From Thermus brockianus (GTDB lineage Bacteria; Deinococcota; Deinococci; Deinococcales; Thermaceae), in assembly GCF_001880325.1 (NCBI RefSeq), contig NZ_CP016312.1, positions 1,860,001 through 1,924,000 of the forward strand: a DNA stretch of 64,000 nucleotides. Direction: 5' to 3'. The translations under genes and the position numbers were made by a program. Shown here piece by piece: positions 17,149-25,419 of this stretch (position 1 is its first letter; each line of letters begins with the position of its first letter). Under the pieces are notes generated by a model that worked only from the letters and a program-made list of their open reading frames with translations, was not told where the DNA came from and ran no database searches.

Positions 17149-18309
17149 ATGGACTTTAGCGGGCTGGACGGGCTTTTCCGCCGATTGACGGAGGAGGGTT
17201 TCCTGCCCGGGGCGGTCGTCCTGGTGGCCCGGGAGGGGGAGGTGGTCTTCCAGGGGACCTACGGCTTCCTGGACCCAGAGAAGGGCCTACCCATGGGGGA
17301 AGACGCCCTTTTCCGGGTCTACTCCATGACCAAGCCCTGGGTTTCCGCCCTGGCCCTAAGCCTGGTGGAGGAGGGCACGTTAAGCCTGCTGGACCCTGTG
17401 GAGAAGTATCTGCCCGAGCTCGGTGCGTTGCGGGTGGGGCGGGAGGTGAACGGAGGGGTGCGGGACGAGCCCCTTCGGGCTCCCGTCACCGTTTACGAGC
17501 TTTTGCGCCACACCGCTGGCTTCACCTACGGGGTCTTCTTCGCTTCTCCCGTGAAGCGGCTTTACCTGGAGGCCGGTGTGGACCGCTTTGACCTGAGCCG
17601 GGAGGCCTTTTTGGAACGGCTTGCGGCCCTACCCCTCCGTTTCCAGCCGGGCGAGGCCTTTGAGTACGGGCTTTCCACGGACGTGCTGGGCCACCTCCTC
17701 GAGGCGGCCACGGGGAAGAGCCTGGCGGACCTCCTGGAGGAGCGGGTCTTTGCCCCTTTGGGCATGAAGGACTCGGGCTTCCAGGCCAAGGACCCCGCCC
17801 GCCTGGCCAAGCCCTTCCCCAAGGACCCGGAGACGGGTAGGCGCATCGCCCTCATCCCCGTGGAGGCCCCGCCCCCGAGGTACGCTGGGGGGATGGGCGG
17901 GGTGAGCACGGCTTCCGATTACCTGCGCTTCCTGGAGGCGTTGCGCACGGGGAAAGGCCTCCTCCACCCGCGCCTTGCCCGGCTCATGACCGAGGACCAC
18001 CTGGGTCCCCTCTACGCCGAGGGGCTCAAGCGGGGGCCCGAGTACCTCCCGGGCCCCGGGTACGGGTTTGGCTTGGGGGTGGCGGTGCGCCTTGGGGCGG
18101 GGCTCTCCCCGGGAACCCCTGGGGAGTTCAACTGGGCGGGGTTTGGCGGCACCTACTTCTTCGTAGACCCCTCCTTGGCCCTAAGCGCTCTTTACATGAG
18201 CCAGGCTCCTAACCTGCTTTCCGTTTTGGAGCCCTCGAGGGCCCTTCACTCCCGCTTGGGGGCCAGGCTCCAGCACGCTTTCCGCACCCAGGTCTACCGG
18301 GCTTTTTAG
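17149..18309 (+). CDS. Beta-lactamase-family serine hydrolase
   Basis: A 386-residue class C-like hydrolase. The SxxK nucleophile motif is SMTK (Ser59, Lys62), with a possible tyrosine motif in EYGLSTD. There is no signal peptide, so it is probably cytoplasmic, as in EstB-type esterases. It lies 27 bases after the SDR gene and may share its transcript. Substrate unknown: an ester rather than a beta-lactam is more likely. Confidence 0.85.
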   Translation: MDFSGLDGLFRRLTEEGFLPGAVVLVAREGEVVFQGTYGFLDPEKGLPMGEDALFRVYSMTKPWVSALALSLVEEGTLSLLDPVEKYLPELGALRVGREVNGGVRDEPLRAPVTVYELLRHTAGFTYGVFFASPVKRLYLEAGVDRFDLSREAFLERLAALPLRFQPGEAFEYGLSTDVLGHLLEAATGKSLADLLEERVFAPLGMKDSGFQAKDPARLAKPFPKDPETGRRIALIPVEAPPPRYAGGMGGVSTASDYLRFLEALRTGKGLLHPRLARLMTEDHLGPLYAEGLKRGPEYLPGPGYGFGLGVAVRLGAGLSPGTPGEFNWAGFGGTYFFVDPSLALSALYMSQAPNLLSVLEPSRALHSRLGARLQHAFRTQVYRAF

Positions 18310-18315
18310 CACGGG

Positions 18316-18975
18316 TTATGGAAGGGGCTCCACCCCCACAACCTTGGCGAGCTCGTGGGGAAGGAGGAGAACTTCCCCTTCCACTTGGATGCGCACGTTT
18401 TCTGCCTGCTCAAGAACTTTGAAATGTGTGCCCGGGGTTAACCCCAATCGGGCTAAGAGGTTTAAGGTACCTGGGTCCTGGACCAAAGCCCGTACCACCC
18501 GCACTTCTCCTAGGGGAGCTTCGCAGAGAGGCAGAGCGGGTGCTTCTGGGAGCTCGAGGTCCTTGGTGGGAATGGGATCCCCATGGGGGTCAAAGGGAGG
18601 ATGCCCTAGAAGCTCGGCGATTTTATCCTCAAGCGATTCGCTTATGGCGTGTTCTAAGCGCTCGGCTTCCTGGTGTACCTCTTCCCAGCCAAAACCCAGG
18701 GCCTGGTGCAGATAGGCTTCCAGGAGCCGGTGGCGGCGTAGAATCTCCAAGGCAACCTTCCGCCCCAAAGGGGTTAGGTTTGCCCCTTGGTACGGTTGGT
18801 GATGGACGAGCCCTAGAAGGGCGAGTTTCTTTAGCATTTCCGTTGCCGAAGGAGGACGTACGCCCATCCGGTTGGCCAAGGCCTGGGTGGGAACCGGTCC
18901 TTTGCCTTCAAGTTCCAAGAGGAGAAGGTTCTTTAGGTAATCTTCTTGGGCTTCGGAAAGCGGGGGGCGTTTCAT
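18316..18975 (-). CDS. mntR: DtxR/MntR-family metal-dependent repressor
   Basis: A 219-residue regulator. It has an N-terminal winged helix (LSEAQEDYLKNLLLLE, then MGVRPPSATEMLKKL), a metal-binding dimerisation domain with RRHRLLEAYL and LEHAISESLEDKI, and a C-terminal FeoA/SH3-like domain. It is likely a manganese- or iron-responsive repressor. The ATG at 18975 is used; the upstream extension lies within the promoter. Codons are noticeably richer in A/T than in the surrounding genes, as in the divergent neighbour. Confidence 0.88.
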   Translation of the reverse strand: MKRPPLSEAQEDYLKNLLLLELEGKGPVPTQALANRMGVRPPSATEMLKKLALLGLVHHQPYQGANLTPLGRKVALEILRRHRLLEAYLHQALGFGWEEVHQEAERLEHAISESLEDKIAELLGHPPFDPHGDPIPTKDLELPEAPALPLCEAPLGEVRVVRALVQDPGTLNLLARLGLTPGTHFKVLEQAENVRIQVEGEVLLLPHELAKVVGVEPLP

Positions 18976-18999
18976 AGGGGACACGGTTTGGCCACATCC

Positions 19000-19005
19000 A
19001 GTATA
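19000..19005 (-). promoter_or_regulatory. -10 box of the mntR promoter
   Basis: TATACT on the minus strand, 24 bases upstream of the mntR ATG. No consensus -35. Confidence 0.45.
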
Positions 19006-19034
19006 GCCCAAAGGGGCTTGTATGCGCGTTCTGG

Positions 19035-19063
19035 TTGGGGGTGTCTTGTAAGATTGGTATACT
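19035..19063 (+). promoter_or_regulatory. Promoter of the diguanylate cyclase gene
   Basis: TTGGGG (19035-19040), a 17-base spacer and TATACT (19058-19063), 13 bases before the ATG at 19077. It is divergent from the mntR promoter. Confidence 0.55.
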
Positions 19064-19076
19064 AGGGGCCAAGGTG

Positions 19077-20057
19077 ATGGATTCTACGTTTCGTTTCCTC
19101 TATGCGCTAAGTTGGGTGGGTCTTCTGAGCGGTTTGGTTGTGCGGTTCGTCACCCTTCCCCCTAAGGGGTGGGAGCTTCTTGGCTATTTGGCAGTGGTCG
19201 CTGTGTTTGCTTACGCCTATGCCCAGGGGCCCAGACGGGCTCCTAGGTACTTGGTACACGGGGCAGGGCTTTATTTTTTATTGGAAATAGTTCGCTCGTT
19301 ATACCGAGGGGTTGAAGGTTGGCAGTTCCTCTTGCTTGGTCCTTGGATTCCTGCTCTCTACGTTTTAGCGGCCTTCGCCCATACCGTATCGGCGGCTTGG
19401 CGCTATTCCCTAGGGTGGACCCTTTTGCTATATGGCCTGGTGGCCTTAGGCCTAGCGCAGAGGGAAGGGAGCGGCATTTTACCGTACGTGGCCATTGCGC
19501 TTTTGGGTCAACTTACGGTGGCGTCCCTTATCATCCTTCTGGCGCGTTTTCGCGAGATGTATGGTCAGACGCGATTTTGGAGAGAGCAGGCCCTTACATG
19601 CACCCTCACCGGTCTTCCCAATAGGCGGGCTTTCTCCCTGGCTCTCACGCGGGAGATTTCACGGGCAGAGCGGTATGGAACGCCGTTTAGCTTGGTCCTC
19701 ATGGATCTAGACCACTTTAAAAAGATCAACGATACCCTAGGCCACGACCATGGCGATGAACTTCTACGCCGCGTTGCCCGGCTGCTTGTGGACCAAGTAC
19801 GCCGGGAGGATGTGGTGGCCCGTTGGGGTGGGGAAGAGTTTGCTCTTTTACTTCCCTCCACGCATTTAGAGGATGCGAAGCGCTTGGCTGAGCGCCTAAG
19901 GCAGGTGCTTGAGGCCCAACACTGGGGTGTAACGGCCAGCTTTGGCGTGGCGGAGTATGTGCTTGGTGAGGAAGAGGAAAACCTCTTTCGCAGAGCGGAT
20001 CAAGCCCTTTACCGGGCTAAAAATGCGGGTAGGAATCGGGTAGAAATGGCCGAGTGA
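19077..20057 (+). CDS. Membrane-bound diguanylate cyclase (GGDEF)
   Basis: A 326-residue protein that should make cyclic di-GMP from two GTP. The N-terminal half holds about five to six membrane segments, perhaps a sensor; a GGDEF domain follows (LTGLPNRRAF ... ARWGGEEF). The inhibitory I-site RRED stands five residues before GGEEF, so product inhibition is expected. Base composition is visibly less GC-rich than in most of the window. A GTG three bases upstream is an alternative start. Confidence 0.92.
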   Translation: MDSTFRFLYALSWVGLLSGLVVRFVTLPPKGWELLGYLAVVAVFAYAYAQGPRRAPRYLVHGAGLYFLLEIVRSLYRGVEGWQFLLLGPWIPALYVLAAFAHTVSAAWRYSLGWTLLLYGLVALGLAQREGSGILPYVAIALLGQLTVASLIILLARFREMYGQTRFWREQALTCTLTGLPNRRAFSLALTREISRAERYGTPFSLVLMDLDHFKKINDTLGHDHGDELLRRVARLLVDQVRREDVVARWGGEEFALLLPSTHLEDAKRLAERLRQVLEAQHWGVTASFGVAEYVLGEEEENLFRRADQALYRAKNAGRNRVEMAE

Positions 20058-20072
20058 TGGGAGAATCTGGAT

Positions 20073-21660
20073 ATGGACCTCACCCACTACCCCTACCCTT
20101 CCCGCCGCCATGTGGTCTTGGGCCGCTGGGGGGCGGTGGCCACGAGCCAGCCCTTGGCGGCGTTGGCGGGGATGGAGATGCTCCTGAAAGGGGGAAGCGC
20201 CGTGGACGCCGCCCTTGCCATGGCCGCTTGCCTCACCGTGGTGGAGCCTACCTCCAACGGCATTGGGGGTGACCTCTTCGCCCAGGTCTGGGACGGGAAG
20301 CTCCACGGCCTGAACGCTTCGGGGAGAAGCCCCTTGGCCCTTACCCCCGAGCGGCTTCCCCAAGGCCGGATGCCCGAGCGGGGCTGGCTTCCCGTGACGG
20401 TCCCGGGGGCGGTCTCGGGGTGGCGGGCCCTGCACGAGCGCTGGGGAAGGCTCCCCTTTCCCGAGGTTCTGGCCCCCGCCATCCGCTACGCCGAGGAGGG
20501 CTTCCCCGTGGGGCCGGAAACGGCGCGGGCCTGGAAGCGGGCAGAAGGGGTCTACCTTCCCCTCCAGGGCCCGGAGTTCGCTGCCTTCCAGGAGGTCTTT
20601 TTCCCTGGGGGCAGGGCGCCCCGCGCGGGGGAGGTGTGGCGTAGCCCCCTCCACGCCAAGACCCTTAGGGAGATCGCCGAGACCTACGGGGAAAGCCTCT
20701 ACCGGGGGGCTTTGGCCGAGGCCCTGGCCCGCTTTAGCGCCGACACGGGGGGCCTCCTCACGGGGGAGGACCTCAAGGCCCACGCCCCGGAGTGGGTGGA
20801 GCCCCTTTCCCTGGACTATAAGGGCCTCACGGTGCACGAGCTTCCCCCCAACGGCCAAAGGGGTGGCGGCCCTCCTCGCCCTGGCCATCCTGGAGGGGTT
20901 TGAGCTAAGGCCCGAGGACCCTTGGAGCTACCACCTGCAGGTGGAGGCCATGCGCTTGGCCTTGGCGGACGCCTTCCGCTTCGTGGCCGACCCCCGGTAC
21001 ATGGAGCTCGCTCCTCAGGCCTTCCTCTCCAAGGCCTATGCGGCGGAGAGGAGGCGCCTCATAGGGGAGAGGGCCCTGCCCAAGGTGCTTCCGGGCCTGA
21101 GGCCGGAGGGGACCGTCTACCTGGCGGCGGCGGACGGGGAGGTGATGGTCTCCCTCATCCAGTCCAACTACCAAGGGTTTGGCGCGGGGGTTTTGGTGCC
21201 GGGGACGGGGATTGCCCTGCACAACCGGGGCCTGGGCTTCGCCTTGGAGGAGGGCCACCCGAACCGGGTGGGGCCGGGCAAAAGGCCCTACCACACCATC
21301 ATCCCGGGCTTCCTCACCCGGGAGGGGAAGCCCCTAGGGCCCTTTGGGGTGATGGGGGGGTTTATGCAACCCCAGGGGCACGTGCAGGTGGTGGTGGCCC
21401 TGGCGGACTTCGGCCTAAACCCCCAGGCGGCCCTGGACCGGCCCAGGTGGCAGGTGGTGCCGGGGAAGGAAGGGGACGAGGTGCTTTTGGAGCCGGGCAT
21501 TCCTCAGGCCACGGCCCTTTTCCTCAAGGACCTGGGCCACCGGGTGCGGTACGAGGCGGAGTATGGGCTTTTTGGCCGGGGGCAGGTGGTCCTGAGGGCG
21601 GGGGAGGCCTTGGTGGCGGCCAGCGACCCTAGGGCCGAAGGCTTGGCCTTGGCGCGCTAG
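20073..21660 (+). pseudogene. Gamma-glutamyltransferase-family protein, frameshifted
   Basis: Reads as one YwrD-like Ntn-hydrolase in two frames. Residues up to VHELPPNGQ are in frame 1; VAALLALAILEGF onward, including the probable nucleophile threonine in GTVYLAAADGE and SLIQSNYQGFG, is in the frame that opens at 20863. One extra base in AAAGGGG at 20857-20863 separates them. Removing one A gives a continuous protein of about 528 residues, normal for the family. It may be a real pseudogene or a sequencing error. It would cleave gamma-glutamyl compounds such as glutathione. Confidence 0.8.
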
Positions 21661-22565
21661 AGAAGGGGGTCCGCCCAAGGAGGGGCGCCCAGGCCGAGGA
21701 GGCGTTTGAGCCCCAGGGCGGCCTCCACCCCTTGGGTGCCGTAGTTGTTGTTGAAGATAACAAAGACTTTCTCGGCCCTTTCCGCTAGGGTCCGGGTGGC
21801 CTGGGCCAGGTCTTGGAGCTCGTCCTCGGAATAGCGCCAGTTGAAGCGCTCGTAGGGCTTGGTGTGGGGGCCCTTCCAGGTTTCTGCGTTCCGGCCGTGG
21901 CAGCGGAGGACGCTCACGGGGTGGGTGGGCTCGAGGACCCTCGGGGGGGCCTCGGGGTGGGGCGGGGCGTCCACGCTCACGTGGATCAGGCCCAAACGCC
22001 CGAGCTCCTTCTTCACGAACCCCCAGGCCACATACCACTTGGGGTTGCGGAACTCCACCGCCACCCAGTAGCCCCGGGTCCTTTCCGCCAGGCGCTCCAG
22101 GTACTGGAAGCTCCTCGGTTTGGGCTCCGTCCAGGGGGGGAGGCCGAAGTGGAGGTAGCCCAGCTTGCCCGTCTGCCTAAGGGGTTCTAGGGCAGCGAAA
22201 AAGCGGTTCCAAGCTTCCTCCACCACCTCTTCGGGCACCTCCCGCTGGGCCAGATGGCCCTCCTGGCGGGGTAGGAGGGCGCGGATGTCCTTGGGAAGGG
22301 CCTGGGCCTCGAGGCCGTGCCCGGTAAAGGCGGAGAAGGCCTTCACGTGAAAGAGAAAGCCTTCCGGGGTCCTCTCCGCCCACTTTCCCACCACCTCGGG
22401 TCGGGGAAGGGCGTAGAAGGTGCTGTCCACCTCCACAGTGTCAAAGTGCTTTGCGTAGTGGCGGAGGCGCTTTTCCGGATTTCCCCGCACCTCGGGCGGG
22501 TACCAGCCCGAGGCCAGGAGGGTTTCGTCCGTCCAGCTGGCGGTGCCCACCCGGATTTCCGCCAT
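21657..22565 (-). CDS. DUF72 family protein
   Basis: A 302-residue YecE-like TIM-barrel protein. Family features include RVGTASWTDETLL at the N-terminus, the DTVEVDSTFYALPRPE motif, HVKAFSAFTGHG and FNNNYGTQGVEAA near the end. The biochemical role of the family is not established to my knowledge. It overlaps the end of the convergent transferase gene by four bases. It is probably its own transcription unit. Confidence 0.88.
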   Translation of the reverse strand: MAEIRVGTASWTDETLLASGWYPPEVRGNPEKRLRHYAKHFDTVEVDSTFYALPRPEVVGKWAERTPEGFLFHVKAFSAFTGHGLEAQALPKDIRALLPRQEGHLAQREVPEEVVEEAWNRFFAALEPLRQTGKLGYLHFGLPPWTEPKPRSFQYLERLAERTRGYWVAVEFRNPKWYVAWGFVKKELGRLGLIHVSVDAPPHPEAPPRVLEPTHPVSVLRCHGRNAETWKGPHTKPYERFNWRYSEDELQDLAQATRTLAERAEKVFVIFNNNYGTQGVEAALGLKRLLGLGAPPWADPLL

Positions 22566-22581
22566 GCCCCCATGGTACGCC

Positions 22582-23784
22582 CTAGGCGGCGGGGACCCGT
22601 TGCCCTTCCCCCTCGTTTTCCAGACGGCAGGCGGGGCGGAGCCTGAGGCCTAGGGCCGTGCCCAGAAGGGCGAAGACACCCCAAAGGGGCCCGTGGAGGC
22701 TAAAGGAGGCGGTGCCCCCCAAGTAGGCCCCGATGTTGCACCCCGCGGCAAGCCTTGCCCCGTAGCCCATGAGCACGCCCCCCAGGAAGACCCCGAGGTG
22801 GGTGGTCCAAGGGATCCGCCAAAGGTTCCGGAAGCGGAGCGCCCCACCCAAAGCGGCTCCCAGGAAGGCCCCCAGGAAGAGGCCAAAGTTGGTGACGCTG
22901 GTGGCGTCCTGGAGAAGGCTTTGCTGTAGCTTTTCGGCGAAGGCGGGGTTGTGGAAGAGGGCCCAGTCTAGAACCCCAAAGCCCAAAGCCTCCGCCAACT
23001 TTCCCCCCCACAGGGCAAAGGCCGCCGTAACCCCCCAAGGCCGGCCTTGGAGGAGGAGCAGGGCTAGGCTTCCCAAGGCCAAAACCGCCGCGCCGGTCAC
23101 CAAGCTCCAAGGGCCCCAAAGGGGATGGGTGGCCTCCCGGCGAAAGAGGGGCTCCACCCTTCCCCGCCGCTTCCTCTCCACGGCAGCCACCCCTAGGTAG
23201 AGGGCCAGGAGGAGGAGAAGCCAAAGGACGAGGCCCAGGTATGGGGTGGGGAACCAGGTAAGGGCGCTCCCCACGGAGAGGGCGGGAAGCCCCTGCCAAA
23301 AGGGAAGGTGGTAGACCCCCAGCAAGGAACCCACCATGAACCCCAAAAGGACCAGCACCCCGCGCGTGTCCCCGCTACCCGTGTGGTAGAGGGTTCCCGA
23401 GGCGCACCCGTCCCCAAGCTGCATGCCCACCCCAAAGAGGAAGGCGCCCACCAGGAGGGCTACCCCCAAGGGCGCCACGAACCCTTGCACCGGCTGCCCC
23501 AAGACCTCGCCCTGGGAAAGGAAAGGGAAGAAGAGGAGGCTCGTGAGGGCAAAAAGGAGAAAATGGGCCCTAAGAAGGCGGCTTTCCCCTAAGAGGAGGA
23601 AGCGGCGAAAGCCGGAGGCGAAGCCGAACCTGGCGTGGAACAGGGCTAACCCCAGGACCACCGCTACCCAGAAGGCCAGGAACAGCCTGGCACCCGAACC
23701 TTGCCAAATAAGCCAGGATAGGCCCCCGGCCATGAGGGCAAAGGCCAGGAGGGGCCAAGGTTGGGGGCGCAACGGGCGCTCCAT
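22582..23784 (-). CDS. YeeE/YedE-family transporter, TsuA-like
   Basis: A 400-residue membrane protein with about ten or more hydrophobic segments. The two conserved cysteine motifs of YeeE/YedE proteins are present: GDGCASGTLYHTGSG and AAGCNIGAYLGG. Relatives transport thiosulfate (TsuA) or other sulfur compounds. Its place next to a tetrathionate-reductase-like operon supports a sulfur substrate. The start at 23784 follows from the promoter: the longer upstream ATGs lie in or before the -10. Confidence 0.88.
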   Translation of the reverse strand: MERPLRPQPWPLLAFALMAGGLSWLIWQGSGARLFLAFWVAVVLGLALFHARFGFASGFRRFLLLGESRLLRAHFLLFALTSLLFFPFLSQGEVLGQPVQGFVAPLGVALLVGAFLFGVGMQLGDGCASGTLYHTGSGDTRGVLVLLGFMVGSLLGVYHLPFWQGLPALSVGSALTWFPTPYLGLVLWLLLLLALYLGVAAVERKRRGRVEPLFRREATHPLWGPWSLVTGAAVLALGSLALLLLQGRPWGVTAAFALWGGKLAEALGFGVLDWALFHNPAFAEKLQQSLLQDATSVTNFGLFLGAFLGAALGGALRFRNLWRIPWTTHLGVFLGGVLMGYGARLAAGCNIGAYLGGTASFSLHGPLWGVFALLGTALGLRLRPACRLENEGEGQRVPAA

Positions 23785-23791
23785 GCCCTCC

Positions 23792-23819
23792 ATATTACCC
23801 ATGAGCTTATTAGAGTCAA
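23792..23819 (-). promoter_or_regulatory. Leaderless promoter of the YeeE/YedE gene
   Basis: TTGACT (23819-23814), a 16-base spacer and TAATAT (23797-23792) on the minus strand, then seven bases to the ATG. A good match to the sigma-A consensus. Confidence 0.7.
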
Positions 23820-23842
23820 GGGTATGTTACGGAAGAAAGGAA

Positions 23843-23865
23843 CAACCCGGGAACCTCCCGGGTTG
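23843..23865 (-). terminator. Terminator after the DOMON gene
   Basis: A perfect 10-bp stem (CAACCCGGGA / TCCCGGGTTG, three-base loop) 13 bases after the stop, followed on the minus strand by a pyrimidine-rich TTCCTTTCTTCC. It ends the reductase operon before the YeeE promoter. Confidence 0.7.
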
Positions 23866-23878
23866 CCTTGTGTCTAGC

Positions 23879-24433
23879 TTAGAAGGCGAAGTCTTCCAGG
23901 TACCAGCGCTCCGTCTTCTTGTGCTCCTCCTTGGGGTCCATCTTTTCCGAGTGGGCCAAGAGGACAAAGAGCTTCCGCCCGGGGACGATTTCCACGTCCG
24001 TGGGTTCCCCGGTTTTCAGCTTCCGGCTGAACTCCACGCTCCACTTGCCCCCTTCGTAGCTGGCGTTGGCGGCCAGGATAGAGTTCTTCCCGCCCTCCTT
24101 CTCGTCCGGGGAAGGGGCCCCGGTGCGCTTCACCTGGTACATGTCCAAGGCCACCAGCTTGCCGCCCTCCATGTAGAAGAGGTACTGGTCAGCGCCCTTT
24201 TTCTTGTCGCTCTTTTCCGGCAGGAAACCGATGCCGATCCAGCCCTTGCTTTCGCCCTCGAGGGCCAGATAGAGCGTATCCCCCACCACGCTCCAGTAGA
24301 GCGTGATGCCGCTTTTCTCGTGTTTGTAGCTCTTGGCGTATTCCCCAGGGGCGATCTTCCCGTCCACCTTGGGCGCCTGCGCCAGCGCCACGCCTAGGGC
24401 CAAAACCATGAGACCTACGATGCCTCGCTTCAT
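23879..24433 (-). CDS. Exported DOMON-domain protein
   Basis: A 184-residue periplasmic protein. Signal peptide MKRGIVGLMVLALGVALAQA, then a DOMON-type beta sandwich (KVDGKIAPGEYAKSYKHE, WSVVGDTLYLALEGESKGWIG, WSVEFSRKLKTGE). DOMON domains bind heme b or sugars. Heme-b subunits of some molybdoenzymes, such as ethylbenzene dehydrogenase gamma, have a similar fold. As last gene of the molybdoenzyme operon it is a candidate electron-transfer subunit; heme binding is inferred only. Confidence 0.8.
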   Translation of the reverse strand: MKRGIVGLMVLALGVALAQAPKVDGKIAPGEYAKSYKHEKSGITLYWSVVGDTLYLALEGESKGWIGIGFLPEKSDKKKGADQYLFYMEGGKLVALDMYQVKRTGAPSPDEKEGGKNSILAANASYEGGKWSVEFSRKLKTGEPTDVEIVPGRKLFVLLAHSEKMDPKEEHKKTERWYLEDFAF

Positions 24434-24445
24434 CTTGCACCTCCC

Positions 24446-24889
24446 TTAGTCCCTTATGGTGATTCCCACCACGAAGGCTACAGCGCCCACGTGGGTATGG
24501 GCCAAAGCCGCCAACACCGGCCGGCTTCCCTCAAAGGCCTCCAAGAAGCCCTGAAGGGTGAAGAGGCTTACCTCCGCATCCTGGGCGTTCCAAACCAGGT
24601 GGAAGTAAGCCCCCGCCACCCCTGTAGCCACGCTTACGAGCATCCATAGGAGGAAGGGGTAGCGCACCCACTTCCCCCGGTGGAAGAACATAAGGAGGGT
24701 TAGGGGGAAGCCTACCAGGGAAACGTAGAAGGGGATCCTGCTCTGCCAGCTTTCCGTCCAGTGGTCCAGCACCCAGTGCTCCATGCCGTAGAAGGCAAAC
24801 CCCACCATGGCGATGAGAAGGAAGATGGTGCGGAGGAACTCAAGAAGCCTTTCCTCCTCGGTCTTGGCGCGAATAAGGGCTTCAATCAC
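24446..24889 (-). CDS. Four-helix membrane protein B of the reductase operon
   Basis: A 147-residue protein with four hydrophobic segments, clearly paralogous to the next gene upstream. Shared motifs are HWTESWQSRIPF after helix 1, GAYFHLVWN at the end of helix 3 and SRPVLAALAHTHVG in helix 4. The histidines in FHL and THVG are conserved in both copies and could ligate heme. It starts with GTG behind a GGAGG that overlaps the previous stop. I do not recognise the family; a quinol-oxidising membrane anchor is a guess from context. Confidence 0.7.
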   Translation of the reverse strand: MIEALIRAKTEEERLLEFLRTIFLLIAMVGFAFYGMEHWVLDHWTESWQSRIPFYVSLVGFPLTLLMFFHRGKWVRYPFLLWMLVSVATGVAGAYFHLVWNAQDAEVSLFTLQGFLEAFEGSRPVLAALAHTHVGAVAFVVGITIRD

Positions 24890-24899
24890 GGCGCACCTC

Positions 24900-25337
24900 C
24901 TAGCGGGCCCGGTAGATGGAAAGGAGCCCCGTCACCCCCATGTGGGTGAAGGCCAGGGCTGCCAGCACCGGGCGGCTTCCGGCCATGGCCTCCATGGCCG
25001 CCTCAAACTCCCACGCCACCTCGCCCTCAAAGTTCCAAAGCAGGTGGAAGTAGGCGCCCAAAACTCCCGTGAAGACCGAGGCCCACATGGTGAGGAGGAA
25101 GGCCAGGCGCACCCAAGGGGTCTTCCGGTCAAAAAGGACCCAAAGGGTGAAGACAAAGCCCGGTACGGCCACCAAGAAGGGGATCTTGCTCTGCCAGCTC
25201 TCCGTCCAGTGGCCCAAGAGGAGGAGCTCTAAGGGGTACATCACCCAGCCCACCAGGCAGAGGAGGAGCATCACCAGGCGGATGAATTCTAGCGCCCACT
25301 GGGTCGGGTTGCTTGCGCTTCTAAAAGCGGGTATCAC
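24900..25337 (-). CDS. Four-helix membrane protein A of the reductase operon
   Basis: A 145-residue paralogue of the neighbouring downstream gene, with the same four-helix layout and motifs HWTESWQSKIPF, GAYFHLLWN and SRPVLAALAFTHMG. It starts with GTG at 25337 behind AAGGAGG. It follows the catalytic subunit gene, in the position where NrfD-type membrane anchors usually sit. No NrfD-like protein is encoded here, so this pair may replace it. Confidence 0.7.
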   Translation of the reverse strand: MIPAFRSASNPTQWALEFIRLVMLLLCLVGWVMYPLELLLLGHWTESWQSKIPFLVAVPGFVFTLWVLFDRKTPWVRLAFLLTMWASVFTGVLGAYFHLLWNFEGEVAWEFEAAMEAMAGSRPVLAALAFTHMGVTGLLSIYRAR

Positions 25338-25388
25338 CCTTCACCTCCTTACCCCCATCATGACCTTATCACAGGTATTGGGGAGGTT

Positions 25389-25416
25389 TGTCCCCCCGGG
25401 TCTCCCCGGGGGGACA
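25389..25416. repeat. Long perfect hairpin after the catalytic subunit gene
   Basis: A 12-bp perfect stem (TGTCCCCCCGGG / CCCGGGGGGACA, four-base loop) just beyond the catalytic-subunit stop. It lacks a T-run on either strand, so it is more likely an mRNA-processing or stabilising hairpin than a full terminator. Confidence 0.55.
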
Positions 25417-25419
25417 GCC

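Noticed and set aside
25389-25416. Intrinsic terminator after the catalytic subunit gene
   Set aside because: Strong stem but no T-run on either strand, and the downstream genes look co-transcribed; kept only as a hairpin.
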